Source: Pochonia chlamydosporia 170
Lineage: Eukaryota; Ascomycota; Sordariomycetes; Hypocreales; Clavicipitaceae
DNA length: 64,000 bases
Direction of reading: 5' to 3'
Assembly: GCF_001653235.2 (NCBI RefSeq)
Contig: NC_035794.1
Span: 1,550,001-1,614,000, forward strand
Part shown: in pieces, positions 23,987 through 34,646 of the stretch
Layout of the letters: every line of letters begins with the position of its first letter
How positions within the stretch are numbered: position 1 is the first letter of the stretch
Translations under genes and position numbers: made by a program
The notes under the pieces: model-generated
Database searches by the model: none
Told to the model about the DNA's origin: nothing
The model's input: only the letters and a program-made list of their open reading frames with translations

Positions 23987-24853
23987 ATGGGCAAGAAGAA
24001 GTCCCGCGAACCAATACCCACGGTGGCAACACCACCACCACCACCACTGACACCAGCGCAGAACGAAGCCTTATCTACATTGGTGATAGTAACTGCTATT
24101 CTGAAAAACTTGGATGATTCACATCTTCTGTCCTCAATGCAAAGAGTTTGTAGATTGTGGAAAGAGGTAGCCACCGACCTTGTCCAACCACACTTCTCCT
24201 TGCACGAGGCAGAACGTGTCGCAGACAAAGAGCCTCATTCCATTTCTCCCAATACTCTCCTCGCACAGCACTTCCACGCCTTGTTATCGAATATCACGGA
24301 GCCACGACGCATATCAATGGAAACTGTCTTCTACCGCGGCGGATACGTTGATAGATCCGCCCTAGGGATGTCAATCGCCAACACATCATGCGGAAAGATA
24401 CAGCACAAGGCGTTCATCCGTCAAGGTGCTTCTTGGAGAAACATGCTCGTTTCATCACCGCCTATATTCGAAGTAGAGTTCGTGGCAGATAGGACTGCTC
24501 ATAGTCCGCCCCGGGACGAGATCGTCTGTATTCCAGAGGGTCTGCGCATGGGGCAGTTGTACGACTTGGTCGTGGCGATTATTACGCGGGCGGATAAGAA
24601 TGGTATATATGACGCGGTTGTAGAGTGGCCGAGTTTAGAGCCGGACGGGAAGCAAGATGGCGTAACAGGAGGCGATGGAGATGGGCAGTTGCCTCCGTTG
24701 GTTGTGAGAAAGGTATTTGAAGCGTTTCCGCCGAGTTATACGAAGTGGGATGAGAAGACTAAGAGGGCGAGAACGAGACATGTTGCTTCGACAAAGTGGA
24801 TGTTGTTGTGTGAAGAGTTTGATAAGGATAAGCTGATTGTAAATCCGTGGTAG
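23987..24853 (+). CDS. F-box-like protein
   Basis: Probable substrate adaptor of an SCF ubiquitin ligase or a related small F-box-like protein; the substrate is unknown. A single exon of 288 residues from the preferred ATG, which starts the basic, Pro-rich segment GKKKSREPIPTVATPPPPP. A degenerate F-box of about 40 residues follows: the helix ALSTLVIVTAILKNLDDSHLL and then MQRVCRLWKEVATDLV, with the VCRxW pattern. The remainder (AHSPPRDEIVCIPEGLRMGQLYDLVVAII and the C-terminal TKWMLLCEEF) resembles other uncharacterised fungal proteins of this layout, which lack leucine-rich or WD repeats. An upstream in-frame extension of 75 codons exists but lies across the TATA box. Confidence 0.7.
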   Translation: MGKKKSREPIPTVATPPPPPLTPAQNEALSTLVIVTAILKNLDDSHLLSSMQRVCRLWKEVATDLVQPHFSLHEAERVADKEPHSISPNTLLAQHFHALLSNITEPRRISMETVFYRGGYVDRSALGMSIANTSCGKIQHKAFIRQGASWRNMLVSSPPIFEVEFVADRTAHSPPRDEIVCIPEGLRMGQLYDLVVAIITRADKNGIYDAVVEWPSLEPDGKQDGVTGGDGDGQLPPLVVRKVFEAFPPSYTKWDEKTKRARTRHVASTKWMLLCEEFDKDKLIVNPW

Positions 24854-25557
24854 TGGGACAGAAGGACGAAGTCGATGAGCTTCATTGTGATGGAGATTGA
24901 GTTACGTTGTAAGCTGGTCAATATGTTTACACATTTGCAGATACCCTAGCATGCTTCAATAGTACATTCATCCGAACTCGGGTTACCTGCGAGTGTAACT
25001 CTTCAACTTCTGTTCCCTTCTCCTGGTCTCACTCTTTCCTAGAGAACTGGCTGCCTCAACCAGAATTCGTTGCGTAAAACACATCAAGCCCCTTCTACCA
25101 GATGTTTTCTACTTTTGGTGATCCCCACGCCCTTCAGCCACGAATATCAATATTCACATAACACTTTCTTCTAGTTCCGTTCGATGACATTTCCCACGAG
25201 TCATGTGTCTGTGAAATTTAAGTCACTTTAGAGAAACCGAATAATGCGATCCAGAATTGGCCCAAAGCGGTAATATCTCTGGCCAAGACGCCAATGGTGG
25301 ATCCAAGTCTCAGCCTTACAACATGGCTTAGCTCCAGCCGGACTCTAATTTTTGTCTTTAACAAGATGAAAGATGGTAGAAAGGGCGAAGGCTTAGATAT
25401 TTTGGGCTGGTGTGCCTGGCATGTATACATACGTTCGAGAATTTCGTCAATTGCCGGCAGTGCTGTAATGCCGGGCGAAGAACTTAAATACCGACCTGTT
25501 TACAAGCCAAAGCAGTTTCATCAAACATCTGCTACTTGCTCCAAAGTCCCTTTCACG
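24854..25557. other. Intergenic spacer upstream of the amidase
   Basis: A 0.7-kb spacer with no recognisable gene. An open frame that runs into the amidase signal peptide begins at 25294 but has no conserved content. Confidence 0.5.
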
Positions 25558-27680
25558 ATGCACATTACCCTCACCGCATTGTTTCTAGGGGCAGCAGTTG
25601 CTGTGGCATCTTCCGCCGCCCAGGTTCGTTCCCCCTTAGCATTCCACTCACGAGGACACAAACTTACCATCCTCAGAACACCAGCATTGTCGAAGCAACT
25701 ATAGAGCAACTTCACGATGCCCTAAAATCAGGTCGAATTAACTCGGTCCAGCTGGTCGCCAAGCATCTTCACCGGATCGCGCAGTATGACCGCCGCGGAC
25801 CACATCTCAATTCCATTCCCGTCATCAGCCCTGACATTTTTGAGCAAGCCCTCGCCGCTGATGAGCGCTACGCAAAAGGGTGTCCGCGATCTATTCTTGA
25901 TGGATTACCTTACACAGCCAAAGACAGCTACATGGTCAAGGGATTGACCGTTGCGTCTGGCTCTCCTGCATTTAAAAACCTGACAGCTTCAGAGGACGCT
26001 TTTACTATATCTCAGCTGAGGAACGCAGGCGCCGTGTTCCTCGGCTTGACTAATATGCCGCCCATGGCCAACGGTGGGCTGCAACGAGGAGTATACGGCC
26101 GAGCAGAAAGCCCATATAACAAGGACTATCTGGCTGCGGCCATGGGTTCAGGCTCATCTAACGGCTGTGGCGTCTCAACAGCTGCAAGCATGGCAGTATT
26201 TGGCATGGCCGAAGAAACTGTATCATCTGGGAGATCACCAGCGTCTAATAATGGTCTGGTGGCGTACACTCCGTCTCGCGGCGTCCTTTCCATCAGGGGT
26301 AACTGGCCGCTCATTCCGGTTGCAGACGTGGTGGTTCCGCATACTCGGTCCGTCAAGGACATGTTGACGTTGCTCGAATTCCTGACAGTGAAAGACGAGC
26401 GGACAGAAGGTGACTTTTGGCGAATGCAAAAGTTTGTTCCTCTGCCTGACGCTGAAAAGGTTCGCCCTACGACTGCACTGGCCAGAGCAGATTCGCTCAG
26501 GGGAAAACGTATTGGTGTTCCGCGCATGTTTATCGGCGAGAAGGATCCGGCGGCGCAGAAAATTTGGGTTAATCCTCAAGTTCGACGGCTTTGGGACCAA
26601 GCACGCGTTACGCTTGAGGGATTAGGAGCTATAGTCGAAGAGACTGACTTTCCGCTGGTTACGAATCATGAAGTTACGCCAACGAATATCCAGGTCAAGA
26701 CCGAGTATCCCTTGCCAGCTTACTTCAATGGCAGTGCTGGGCCGGAAGGACTCATAGGGTACGGCTGGGACGACTTTCTGCGCTTGGTCAACGACACGGT
26801 AACCGGCACGAAGCTCATTGACGTTGATCCTCGTCTTATTGCTCCGCAGCCGCCGGGAACAATCCTTGACAGACCTGGTAATCGATTCAATAACAGGACA
26901 GTTTCCAACTATGTCACAATAATGGCTGTTGAGAACCGAACCGAATCCATGTCCATCCTCGATCTTCCAGGGTTGGAAGCGTTTGTCAAAGAGCTAGAGG
27001 CTCGTCGCAAGAGAGATCTGGAGCAATGGATGGAGAAGAAGAAGCTAGATGCCGTGGTTTGGCCAGCAGTAGGTGACGTTGGGCCCCAGGATGCCGAGAC
27101 AAACGAGGAAGCAGCGCAGTTTGCATGGCGAAATGGCGTCGCCCGGTCCAATGGCAACTATGCCATTCGCCAACTTGGTGTACCAACCGTAACGGTTAAT
27201 ATGGGTTTCATGGAGGAAAAGAAAATGCCGGTTGGTCTGACATTTGCGTCCAAGGCATACGATGATGACCGTCTTTTCAGCTACGCGTTTGCGTTTGAGG
27301 CGGCGCATCGTCAAGCACGGGTTGCTCCTCCTCGAACACCCGGTTTGTATGCGGATTATATTCCTGGGAAGCCTCAGTTTATTGCGGGCCGTGAGGCACC
27401 AGAGCTATCTGCAGAAGTTGAGAGACTCTCTGACAATACGCTGCGTGTATTTGGGAAAGTGATTGCCGCCAAGGACGCTGAGATTGAAGTTTTCGTTGAT
27501 GGAGTGTTGGCAAGACCCGTGGAAATTGTGAAGAACAAATGGAGCGTGACAGCAAGTGTTGTGCCTCCAAATGAGCCGTCTCCCTACGGAGGTATAACAG
27601 TTCCGGATAATAAGTTGGCCATGGTTGTGGTTGTTTGTACAGCATGGGGACGATCGGTTGGAAAGTTGTTGTTTGCGTAA
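25558..27680 (+). CDS. Secreted amidase-signature hydrolase
   Basis: Amidase-signature (AS) family hydrolase that cleaves amide bonds; the substrate is unknown. Two exons (25558-25623 and 25677-27680) encode 689 residues. The first exon is a complete signal peptide (ITLTALFLGAAVAVASSAAQ), so the enzyme should be exported. The catalytic lysine lies in GLPYTAKDSY (residue 104), the cis-serine in GSGSSNGCG (residue 182) and the nucleophile in ETVSSGRSP (residue 206); the 24-residue spacing of the two serines is that of fatty acid amide hydrolase. The glycine-rich strand between them differs from the usual GGSSGGSA...GTDTGGS wording. Several N-x-S/T sites fit a glycoprotein. After the AS domain about 100 residues form a beta-rich C-terminal part (LRVFGKVIAAKDAEIEVFVDG), perhaps an Ig-like fold. 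The long frame upstream of 25677 is intron and leader. Confidence 0.9.
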
Positions 27681-29238
27681 TGGATGAATGGGATTCGAGG
27701 ATGAATGGGATTCGATTTCGCCACTTCATGTATACTTATAGGAACTATTACATGGAGGGAATTGCTTAGACTACACTTCTTTTCACATCTACATACTCGA
27801 TTGTTACACTATAGACTTGCTGGCTTGCTGCGCCTACAATATGTCGCTGTTCTCTCCCTTGTTCACGGCAAGACAGGTCGTACTGTTCCTGGCTGCTCAA
27901 CTGAACAAATTGATATACGCAATATATCCAGCTGCTAATTTATATGCACATGCAAATAAGGTGATGTGACTCCCGTCTTGCCCGCTGAGGCTCCAATCAT
28001 ACGCTGTTCTTAAGCCGGCCATGTCCCTCGCATTGGGAACGTAAACCAAACATTAGCTATACGTTTCCACTTGTGATTCTTGGAAGGTAGATCCGGTCAC
28101 GGTTAGGCAACTTCAATATTCACTTGGTCAACGGTACTACTCGCCATGCAAGAGTCTGTATAATGAGCACGTTAAGTCGTCGCAGACACCCGCCAAGCTC
28201 CATGTGGCAACTTCCAACGCTTAAATAGCTCGGTTTATCCTTATTATTAGAACATGGGCCGTTTAGTCTACTGAAGGTTGCAGGGCTTCAAGTCGCTTGC
28301 CTCTTACGCACTACGGGACATGGCTATTTCCGCGGATCTCGTCCAGAACGACAACTGCCGATTCGATTACTAAATGAATTGCATTCTTGAGTCGTAGAAG
28401 TGTGTAATGGCAAGGCAGCCGAACTCCTTTGCGCGAATTCTGGCTCTCACTTGGACACTTGTACTAATCGTACTTGTTCAAGTTATTATAAGTGGCAGGC
28501 ACCATGTAATCCATGCGTGAATCTGGCACTAGTCAAAGTTTCAATAAAGATTATTCCAGTCGTTGAGTTTCCCCGCGGATATCATGGTGCAACTACCCTC
28601 TTTGGCATGGCTCGCCGGAACTGCAACGGACACCAAGCGGCTAGTCGAATGATCTACATGGCTGTTGTTTCCTGTTACGCGGGATTCGATTTCACCATGC
28701 CGATCCAGCTTTGTGAATGGCTCTTGGCATCCTGTAGCTAAATCTAGATCCTTAAACCTTATTTGCAGATTTAAAAATCGACCAAGGTGCTAAGCCACGA
28801 AGGGAAGTTACGGCCAGCTTTGTCCGGGGAACTGATTCATCTTACAAATATTTTCGAAATCTGGGGGATGAACAGTGTATATGGTCTTCGTGAATTCGGG
28901 CGGGTTTTCTGGCAAATATAACTCGCAGTGATCGACATGATAGTAACTCATCTGGGAGACTTGTGTAGTTTAAAGTCATAGACATCTTATCAACCGAGCT
29001 TCGAGCAAAGTCTAATCGGCCCCGCTGGCTTCAACAATTTCGGAGAATCAGACAACAAAATATTATTCCATATCTTGGCAGAAGCTGTATTCATCCCCGA
29101 TACCACTCTAAGTATCTCAACCCAGCTCTTCGAGCACTCAGTTCAAATACCTACCTCACTAGGTAAAGCGCATTGTTCGCAGAGGTGTGGAATCGCCCAT
29201 GCTCATTTTATTGTCATGTTCAATACCAAGATTTCGGA
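27681..29238. other. Intergenic region between amidase and subtilisin genes
   Basis: About 1.6 kb without a supported gene. A 113-codon frame at 28400-28741 has no recognisable features. Confidence 0.5.
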
Positions 29239-29246
29239 TATAAATA
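29239..29246 (+). promoter_or_regulatory. TATA box of the subtilisin gene
   Basis: TATAAATA lies 117 bp upstream of the ATG at 29356. Confidence 0.5.
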
Positions 29247-29355
29247 AGCCATACCATTATTCAATATCGCAGCTTCTTCATCTCGTCATGGCCCTCTGCC
29301 CATATTAGCACACACAACTTCAATACTTTTATCTGTTTATCCATACAAACTCACC

Positions 29356-30729
29356 ATGCGCGGAACAACGGTTCTCCTCGCTGCTCTCCCTGCGGCCCTC
29401 GCCGCGCCTGCTGTCCAACAGCGTTCAGAGCCCGCTCCTCTGAATCTGGGCGATGGCACTACCGGAAAGTATATCGTCAAGTTCAAAGAGGGCACAGAAG
29501 TCTCTGCTTTCAGCAGTGCCTTGGGCATCCTCAACGTTGAGCCTGATTACGTTTACAATGCCCTCTTCCGTGGTTTCGCTTCCGCCATGGACGAGTCTAC
29601 TCTTGAGGCTGTCCGAAATCACCCCGATGTAAGTCCAGGGTTCAGTAACAGGAGCTTCAACACTTGCCATAGAAACAATGGATATTGATAACCATGATTT
29701 TGTAGGTCGAGTACGTTGAAGAAGATGGCATCTCTCGCGCGGCCGGTTTCATCGACCAGCAAAATCCCGTCTGGGGTCTAGCTCGTATCTCAAGCCGCAC
29801 GGCCGGTAAGAAGGTCTACTCCTACGACGAGAGAGCTGGTGAGGGCACTTGCGCCTATGTAATTGACACTGGTGTCGATGAAAACCATAGAGTATGTCCA
29901 ACCTGAATATGACAGGCCATCATGTCTAACATCGCACACAGGAATTCGAAGGTCGCGCCAAACAGCTCAAGTCCTGGATCAAGGGCTCCAACCGAGACGA
30001 CCACGGCCACGGCACCCACGTAAGCGGCAGCATCGCCAGCAAGACTTACGGCGTCGCAAAGAAAACCAAAGTCTTTGGCCTCAAAGGTCTCGGCAGCAAC
30101 GCCAGCGGCCCAGACTCGGGCATCATCGATGCCATCAACTTCGTCGCTGAAGATGCCCCCAAGCAAAATTGCCCCAAGGGCGTCGTCGTCAACTTGAGCT
30201 TGACGGCTGACCGCCGACTCCAGTCTATGAATGATGCCGTCGCCGCCCTTGTCAAGAGGGGATACTTTGTCGCCGCTGCAGCTGGAAACTTTGACCGCGA
30301 TGCTAGCCAGGAGTCCCCTGCCTCAGAGCCAAGTATTTGCACCGTCGGCGGCACTCAGTCTAATGACGGGCGATACAGCGGCTCTAATCACGGCAAGTTT
30401 ATTGACATCAGCGCCCCTGCTGTTCAGGTTACTTCTACCATGCCAGGTGGTGGTACTGTAAGTCGTCTCTCTTGGATGGTTTATTGCGGGTGTTGCTCTT
30501 CGTGATGTTGTTGCTGACGTTGAATTATTAGGGCGGCATGACTGGAACTTCTATGGCTTCTCCCCACATTGCTGGCCTTGCTGCTTACCTTGCGTCCGTG
30601 GAGGATATCAAGGCTTCTGATGCTTGCGACCGCATTGTTGAGTTGGCTACCAAGGGCGCTATCAAGGGGAATATGCCGCCGAATACCGTCAACAATATTG
30701 CCTTTAACGGAAACCCAAACGACAAATAA
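29356..30729 (+). CDS. Secreted subtilisin-like serine protease (Pr1/proteinase K type, S8A)
   Basis: Extracellular endoprotease made as a pre-pro-enzyme. Four exons (29356-29628, 29706-29891, 29942-30457, 30532-30729) encode 390 residues. Order of parts: signal peptide ([17 protein letters not shown]), an I9 propeptide ([15 protein letters not shown] ... VEYVEEDGI), then the mature proteinase K-like domain. The triad is Asp145 in [11 protein letters not shown], His176 in [12 protein letters not shown] and Ser332 in [11 protein letters not shown]; the oxyanion Asn lies in [10 protein letters not shown]. All introns are phase 0 and restore these blocks. The motif set is that of cuticle-degrading Pr1 proteases of insect- and nematode-pathogenic Hypocreales and of alkaline proteases in moulds generally. 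It is convergent with ELP2, with only 182 bp between stop codons. Confidence 0.97.
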
Positions 30730-30911
30730 GAGGTGCGGACCCTTTGAAAACGTCTACCGATTAAGCCCTACAACTACAGAATTGGGCAGGGACAGCGTGT
30801 GATTGATTAGGCACATTTTGTTGACTGAGAATGGCAGGAACAGAATAGCAGCCAATCGAAGTCTGTTGTTTGTACATACATAGCTTTAGTCTATTCAGTT
30901 TATTCCTGCGT

Positions 30912-33485
30912 TCATAAATACGATTCATTGAATGAGAACAGTCTCAGCGAGCTGTCTTCGCCGGCTACTGCTAGCGTGTAATCAGGTTTTCCGTTGTGAC
31001 TGACAGGCCGCCATGCTAGTTGCAGTACAGCTTTGGGGAGACTCAACCTGCATGGAGTTAGCAACAGAGTTTGGTAGTTGGATATCCTTCACGATTGACT
31101 TACTCTGATTCCGAGGGCAGCTCAGTGATGGCAGATCCATCTTCGTTGACCGAGCAAATGCTCACTCTTCCAGCTTCGGTTCCAACTGCCAAGACGAGCT
31201 TTCCCTTGACCACGGAGGGTAGAAAATCCACAGAGGTCACGGATCCAGCGCATGGCATAGCGGCAGTTTGAGTGAATTGCAGCTTCCCAGCTTCCGTTTT
31301 TTGCGAAGCCCATATCCTGACCTGCTTGTCTCTGCCGGCGGTGGCAAACAATGGCGACTCGGTAGGCGCCCACGCAGCATCGAGGATCATTCTGCTGTGA
31401 CCCTTTGGATTTGATTGGAGAAGCTGATACTTGGCGGCTTCATTGGTATTTCTTGCAAAGACGGCCCACTGTCGGTCGCGACCGACACTGAGCAGATAAT
31501 TGTCGTCGCCTGAGAATCTTAGTCTGGTCGCGGTGAGGGAGTGCGCGACGAGAGGTGGTCGTATCTCTGTCCATTTCTCCGTCTCGAATAAACGGATGAC
31601 AGCGTGGTTCGTGGAGCTAGCTTTGCAGGCACTGGCGATGAGCTTGCCATCGTGGCTAGCTGCGAGACACGAGATTTCGTAGCCGTGACCATACAACTTT
31701 TCCGCTTCTGGCCACAAAGTGTGCCTTGATAGTGTTTCTTCAAATGGTGGATGGTCAATCTCCAAATACGACTTCTTTACCACTGACGCTGGGTCCATCG
31801 CTTCTCGGTCCCGGTCATCCACGGGCAGGACTTCTTGATCATCCTCTACAGTATCAATCGCCTTGTTCGAAAGACCAAGAACAGGCATGTTAGCTGCATC
31901 AGGCATGTCCTCCACATTCTCACCTCCGAAACCTGCAAGTTTCTTGAGTAGTGTCGCAACTGCTTTGGGCTCGCTGAACACTCGCATGAGCTTCTCGTCA
32001 GCACCAGAAACAAATTGTGAGTCTCCCAACGAATCAATACAGTTTAGGTCGTACCCGTGTATTTGCGGCCGGGACATTTCATGCCAAGTGCCAGCGTCAG
32101 GCGCCGCCCACCTTGTGTGCAATCGTGAGGTCTGGTCGGAACTGGTGGAAAGCAGATAGTCGCCGCTCTTAGCCCAAGTAATACCAGTGACGGCTTTGGT
32201 GTGGCCAGTGATGGCAACACATGGCTTCCACGCATCGGCCGATGAGTCGTATTCCCACCTTCTCCAACTTCCAGTTCTTCCAAGGCAAGCGACAGAGTCA
32301 CCAGTTGGTGACCAAAGCCCTGTCCAGAAACCACCCGTGCTGCCCGTGGCAGTTGTTGCGCCCTTTTCTCTGCTGATTTCGCCCAGTCTTGCCATGCTAA
32401 CCCAGATACCGGACGCAGGGTCAGCTTCCCAAATCGACAAAGAGTTATCCGCAGATGTCGAGAGAAGTTGGAGCTTGCCGTCGGTGTGTGATTTCCATTT
32501 CGCGCTGTAAATCCAATCTTCATGGCCTAGTAGCAGTGCTTCAAAGGTCACAGAAAAGTCTTTACCCGCGGTTTGTAGACGATGAGCCTTGTTAGACGGT
32601 GATTTTCCAGGAAGAAAGGCGCAGCTGAGAGGATCCGATCCCGATGCCGCCAAGGCTGGTAACTCTTTTCCCTGGTGAATTCTCCAGATGCGGATGTATT
32701 TGTCTTGACTCGCTGATGCCAGCAAGAGGTCACTACCAGCCTCCTCAGTTTCATTTGTAAAGTTCAATGATCGTACCCAGCCTTCGTGGCCAGCTAAGGT
32801 TGCTTGCACGAGGAAGTTGATGCTTGATGCATTGAGATCTGCCGTCAGGATCTGGACAGTCTCTCTCGTCCCAGCAGCTGCCAGAATAAGCACATCGCTA
32901 TCAATGATGCTTAAAGAAAGAGTGAGTGGAAAAAATTTGGGTGACGTTTTTATCGACTGAAGTAGCTCGAGTTGGTCATTGTGAAAGGACCAGATCTTTA
33001 CCGTGGCATCAGCAGCTCCCGTGGCGACAATCCACTTGGCTTTCTCACCAGGGACTCTGAAGGCAGTAACGCAGTTCACAGGAGCCGTATGTTCACAAAT
33101 TGTGTGAACGGCTTCAAAGTTGTGGTGGTTGGCAGTCGACTTCCAGAAGATGAGAGTCTTGTCGTCAGAGCCTGACACAATGTAGCTGCAATCATCTTCC
33201 GCGACCTCGGGGAGAAATACGACGGCTTTGACAGTTTCCTTATGTCCACTTAGAATTCTTTCAACACCCCGAGGCGGATGCACCTGCGAAAAGTTAGTCT
33301 TGCTTGCCGATGTCTTGGAACGGCCAGGTCTGGGCAAGAGCGGAATTACTCACTGCTGGACACCATAATGCAATGTTCACATCAGCGCCATATGCCAGTA
33401 GCCCAGTCCTACTCCAGTCTGCAACCGAAGTCTGCCGGTTAGCACCAGCAGACAAATACTCTACTGACACACCATCGACGCCCAT
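30912..33485 (-). CDS. ELP2: Elongator complex subunit Elp2
   Basis: WD40 scaffold of the six-subunit Elongator complex, which installs the 5-carbonylmethyl group on wobble uridine U34 of tRNA. Three exons (33485-33354, 33283-31104, 31047-30912) encode 815 residues. The first exon VEYLSAGANRQTSVADWS is the Elp2 N-terminal signature; the joint restores LWCPAVHPPRGVERILSGHK. Many WD repeats follow as two propellers (for example IVSGSDDKTLIFWK, LASASQDKYIRIWR, LSTSADNSLSIWE, LSTSSDQTSRLHTRW), with the Elp2-specific RPQIHGYDLNCI. The last small exon supplies LPKAVLQLAWRP and LAVAGEDSSLRLFSF, closing the final repeat; reading straight past the donor at 31103 would give a premature stop. It is divergent from URM1, which acts on the same nucleotide. 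Confidence 0.95.
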
Positions 33486-33600
33486 GTCTGCAGGCTGCCA
33501 AAGAGTCACATTCAATTGCGAGTCTGAAAATTGTGTCCGTTCTGAGATCTGATTGGCTAGGTAGGTGTGAGTGGTCGTTGTGGAAGCTTGAGGTCCATTG

Positions 33601-33614
33601 TCTTATCGATAAGA
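33601..33614. promoter_or_regulatory. 14-bp palindrome with two inverted GATA sites
   Basis: TCTTATCGATAAGA is a perfect palindrome carrying GATAAGA on each strand, within the 338-bp ELP2-URM1 intergenic region. GATAAG is the classical site of fungal GATA factors. Function is inferred. Confidence 0.55.
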
Positions 33615-33708
33615 GTCAAGTTGCTAACAGGCGTCGCAGAATGTGTCACCAAAATATGCTAACAGGTCAGTCAAGGTGAATCAATGCAGACCCCACATTT
33701 TCTGTCCC

Positions 33709-33731
33709 AGAGGCAGAGGCAGAGGCAGGGG
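33709..33731. repeat. CAGAGG short tandem repeat in the URM1 promoter
   Basis: Three to four copies of the hexamer CAGAGG (the last one CAGGGG) lie about 95-115 bp upstream of the URM1 ATG. Confidence 0.7.
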
Positions 33732-33823
33732 CCTTTCGTATGCAAATCCATCACTCCTCGAATCTTGAAACAGCCTTCATCACCTCACATCATCTCTGTC
33801 CCTCGAGATACACAAAATAAAAC

Positions 33824-34646
33824 ATGGCTCCCACCGAGTCCGAGCCCATCAGTGAGCAGCTAAGAATAGATGTCGAGTTCTCGTAAGTAGTTCGGCCTCC
33901 AACTTCTGTCATTTTTTTGCTCTCCTTCAGCTGGACACCATTTGTTTCATGAGTCAGGGTCATATCCTTCGTTTGCAACACGCCCAATCGCAATCTAGAT
34001 TCGCGCCATCACGGTTTTTGATCTACGCATCCCCCAATCCCGGCATATTTGCACTATGGCGTTACAACGTGGCTAACACTGTCAAATGCAGAGGAGGCTT
34101 GGAGATGCTCTTTGCTGACCAGCGTCGCCATTCGCTGACACTTCCTGCTAAGGACAAGGATGGACAACCCGCCAATATCGCCTTCTTGATTGATCACCTT
34201 TGCCAAAATGTTATGAATGATACTCGCAAGGAACTTTTCATCCTGGACGACCATCTGTACGTGGCTTTCAAATATGTCTCTGATTTCAATGCGCACTCTC
34301 AATAAACGCCCCAATTCCATTGTCGCCGGAAGTGTACTTCCGGCAACAAGCTGCCCACCACTTTTTGATAACTCTGCGCCAAACGACTTTCTTGGGCCAG
34401 TAAACAGGTTCAAGTGACTTTTCAGGGGATCCTTGGCACACATATGTCATCCAACTAGTTCTCCAAGCCCATTTTCCTCACTTCCCAGTACTCGTCAACT
34501 CGCTAACCAGGCGTCTGGACCACGATAGTCGGCCAGGTATCCTAGTTCTCATCAATGACGCCGACTGGGAATTGGAGGGAGAGGAGTCATATGAACTCAA
34601 GAGTGGCGATAACATTCTCTTCGTGTCGACCTTGCATGGAGGCTAG
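33824..34646 (+). CDS. URM1: Ubiquitin-related modifier Urm1
   Basis: Beta-grasp sulfur carrier that is thiocarboxylated at its C-terminus and donates sulfur for 2-thiolation of tRNA wobble uridine; it can also be conjugated to proteins. Three exons (33824-33882, 34092-34256, 34511-34646) encode about 119 residues. Family blocks are [12 protein letters not shown] after the first joint, [26 protein letters not shown] and the C-terminal ending FVSTLHGG, whose Gly-Gly is the activated terminus. The second intron is 254 nt, much longer than its neighbours; the acceptor at 34510 adds about seven residues (LRLDHDS) before RPGILVL compared with other Urm1 proteins, so a different acceptor is possible. 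The start begins APTESEP, a normal fungal N-terminus. Confidence 0.93.

Noticed and set aside
15962..27680. Secondary-metabolite or catabolic gene cluster (epimerase, hydrolases, SDR, amidase)
   Set aside because: No polyketide or peptide synthase, terpene cyclase, P450, transporter or zinc-cluster regulator lies in the stretch, and the enzymes have no common pathway that I can name.
28400..28741. 113-codon frame between amidase and subtilisin genes
   Set aside because: No family features and no plausible continuation into further exons.
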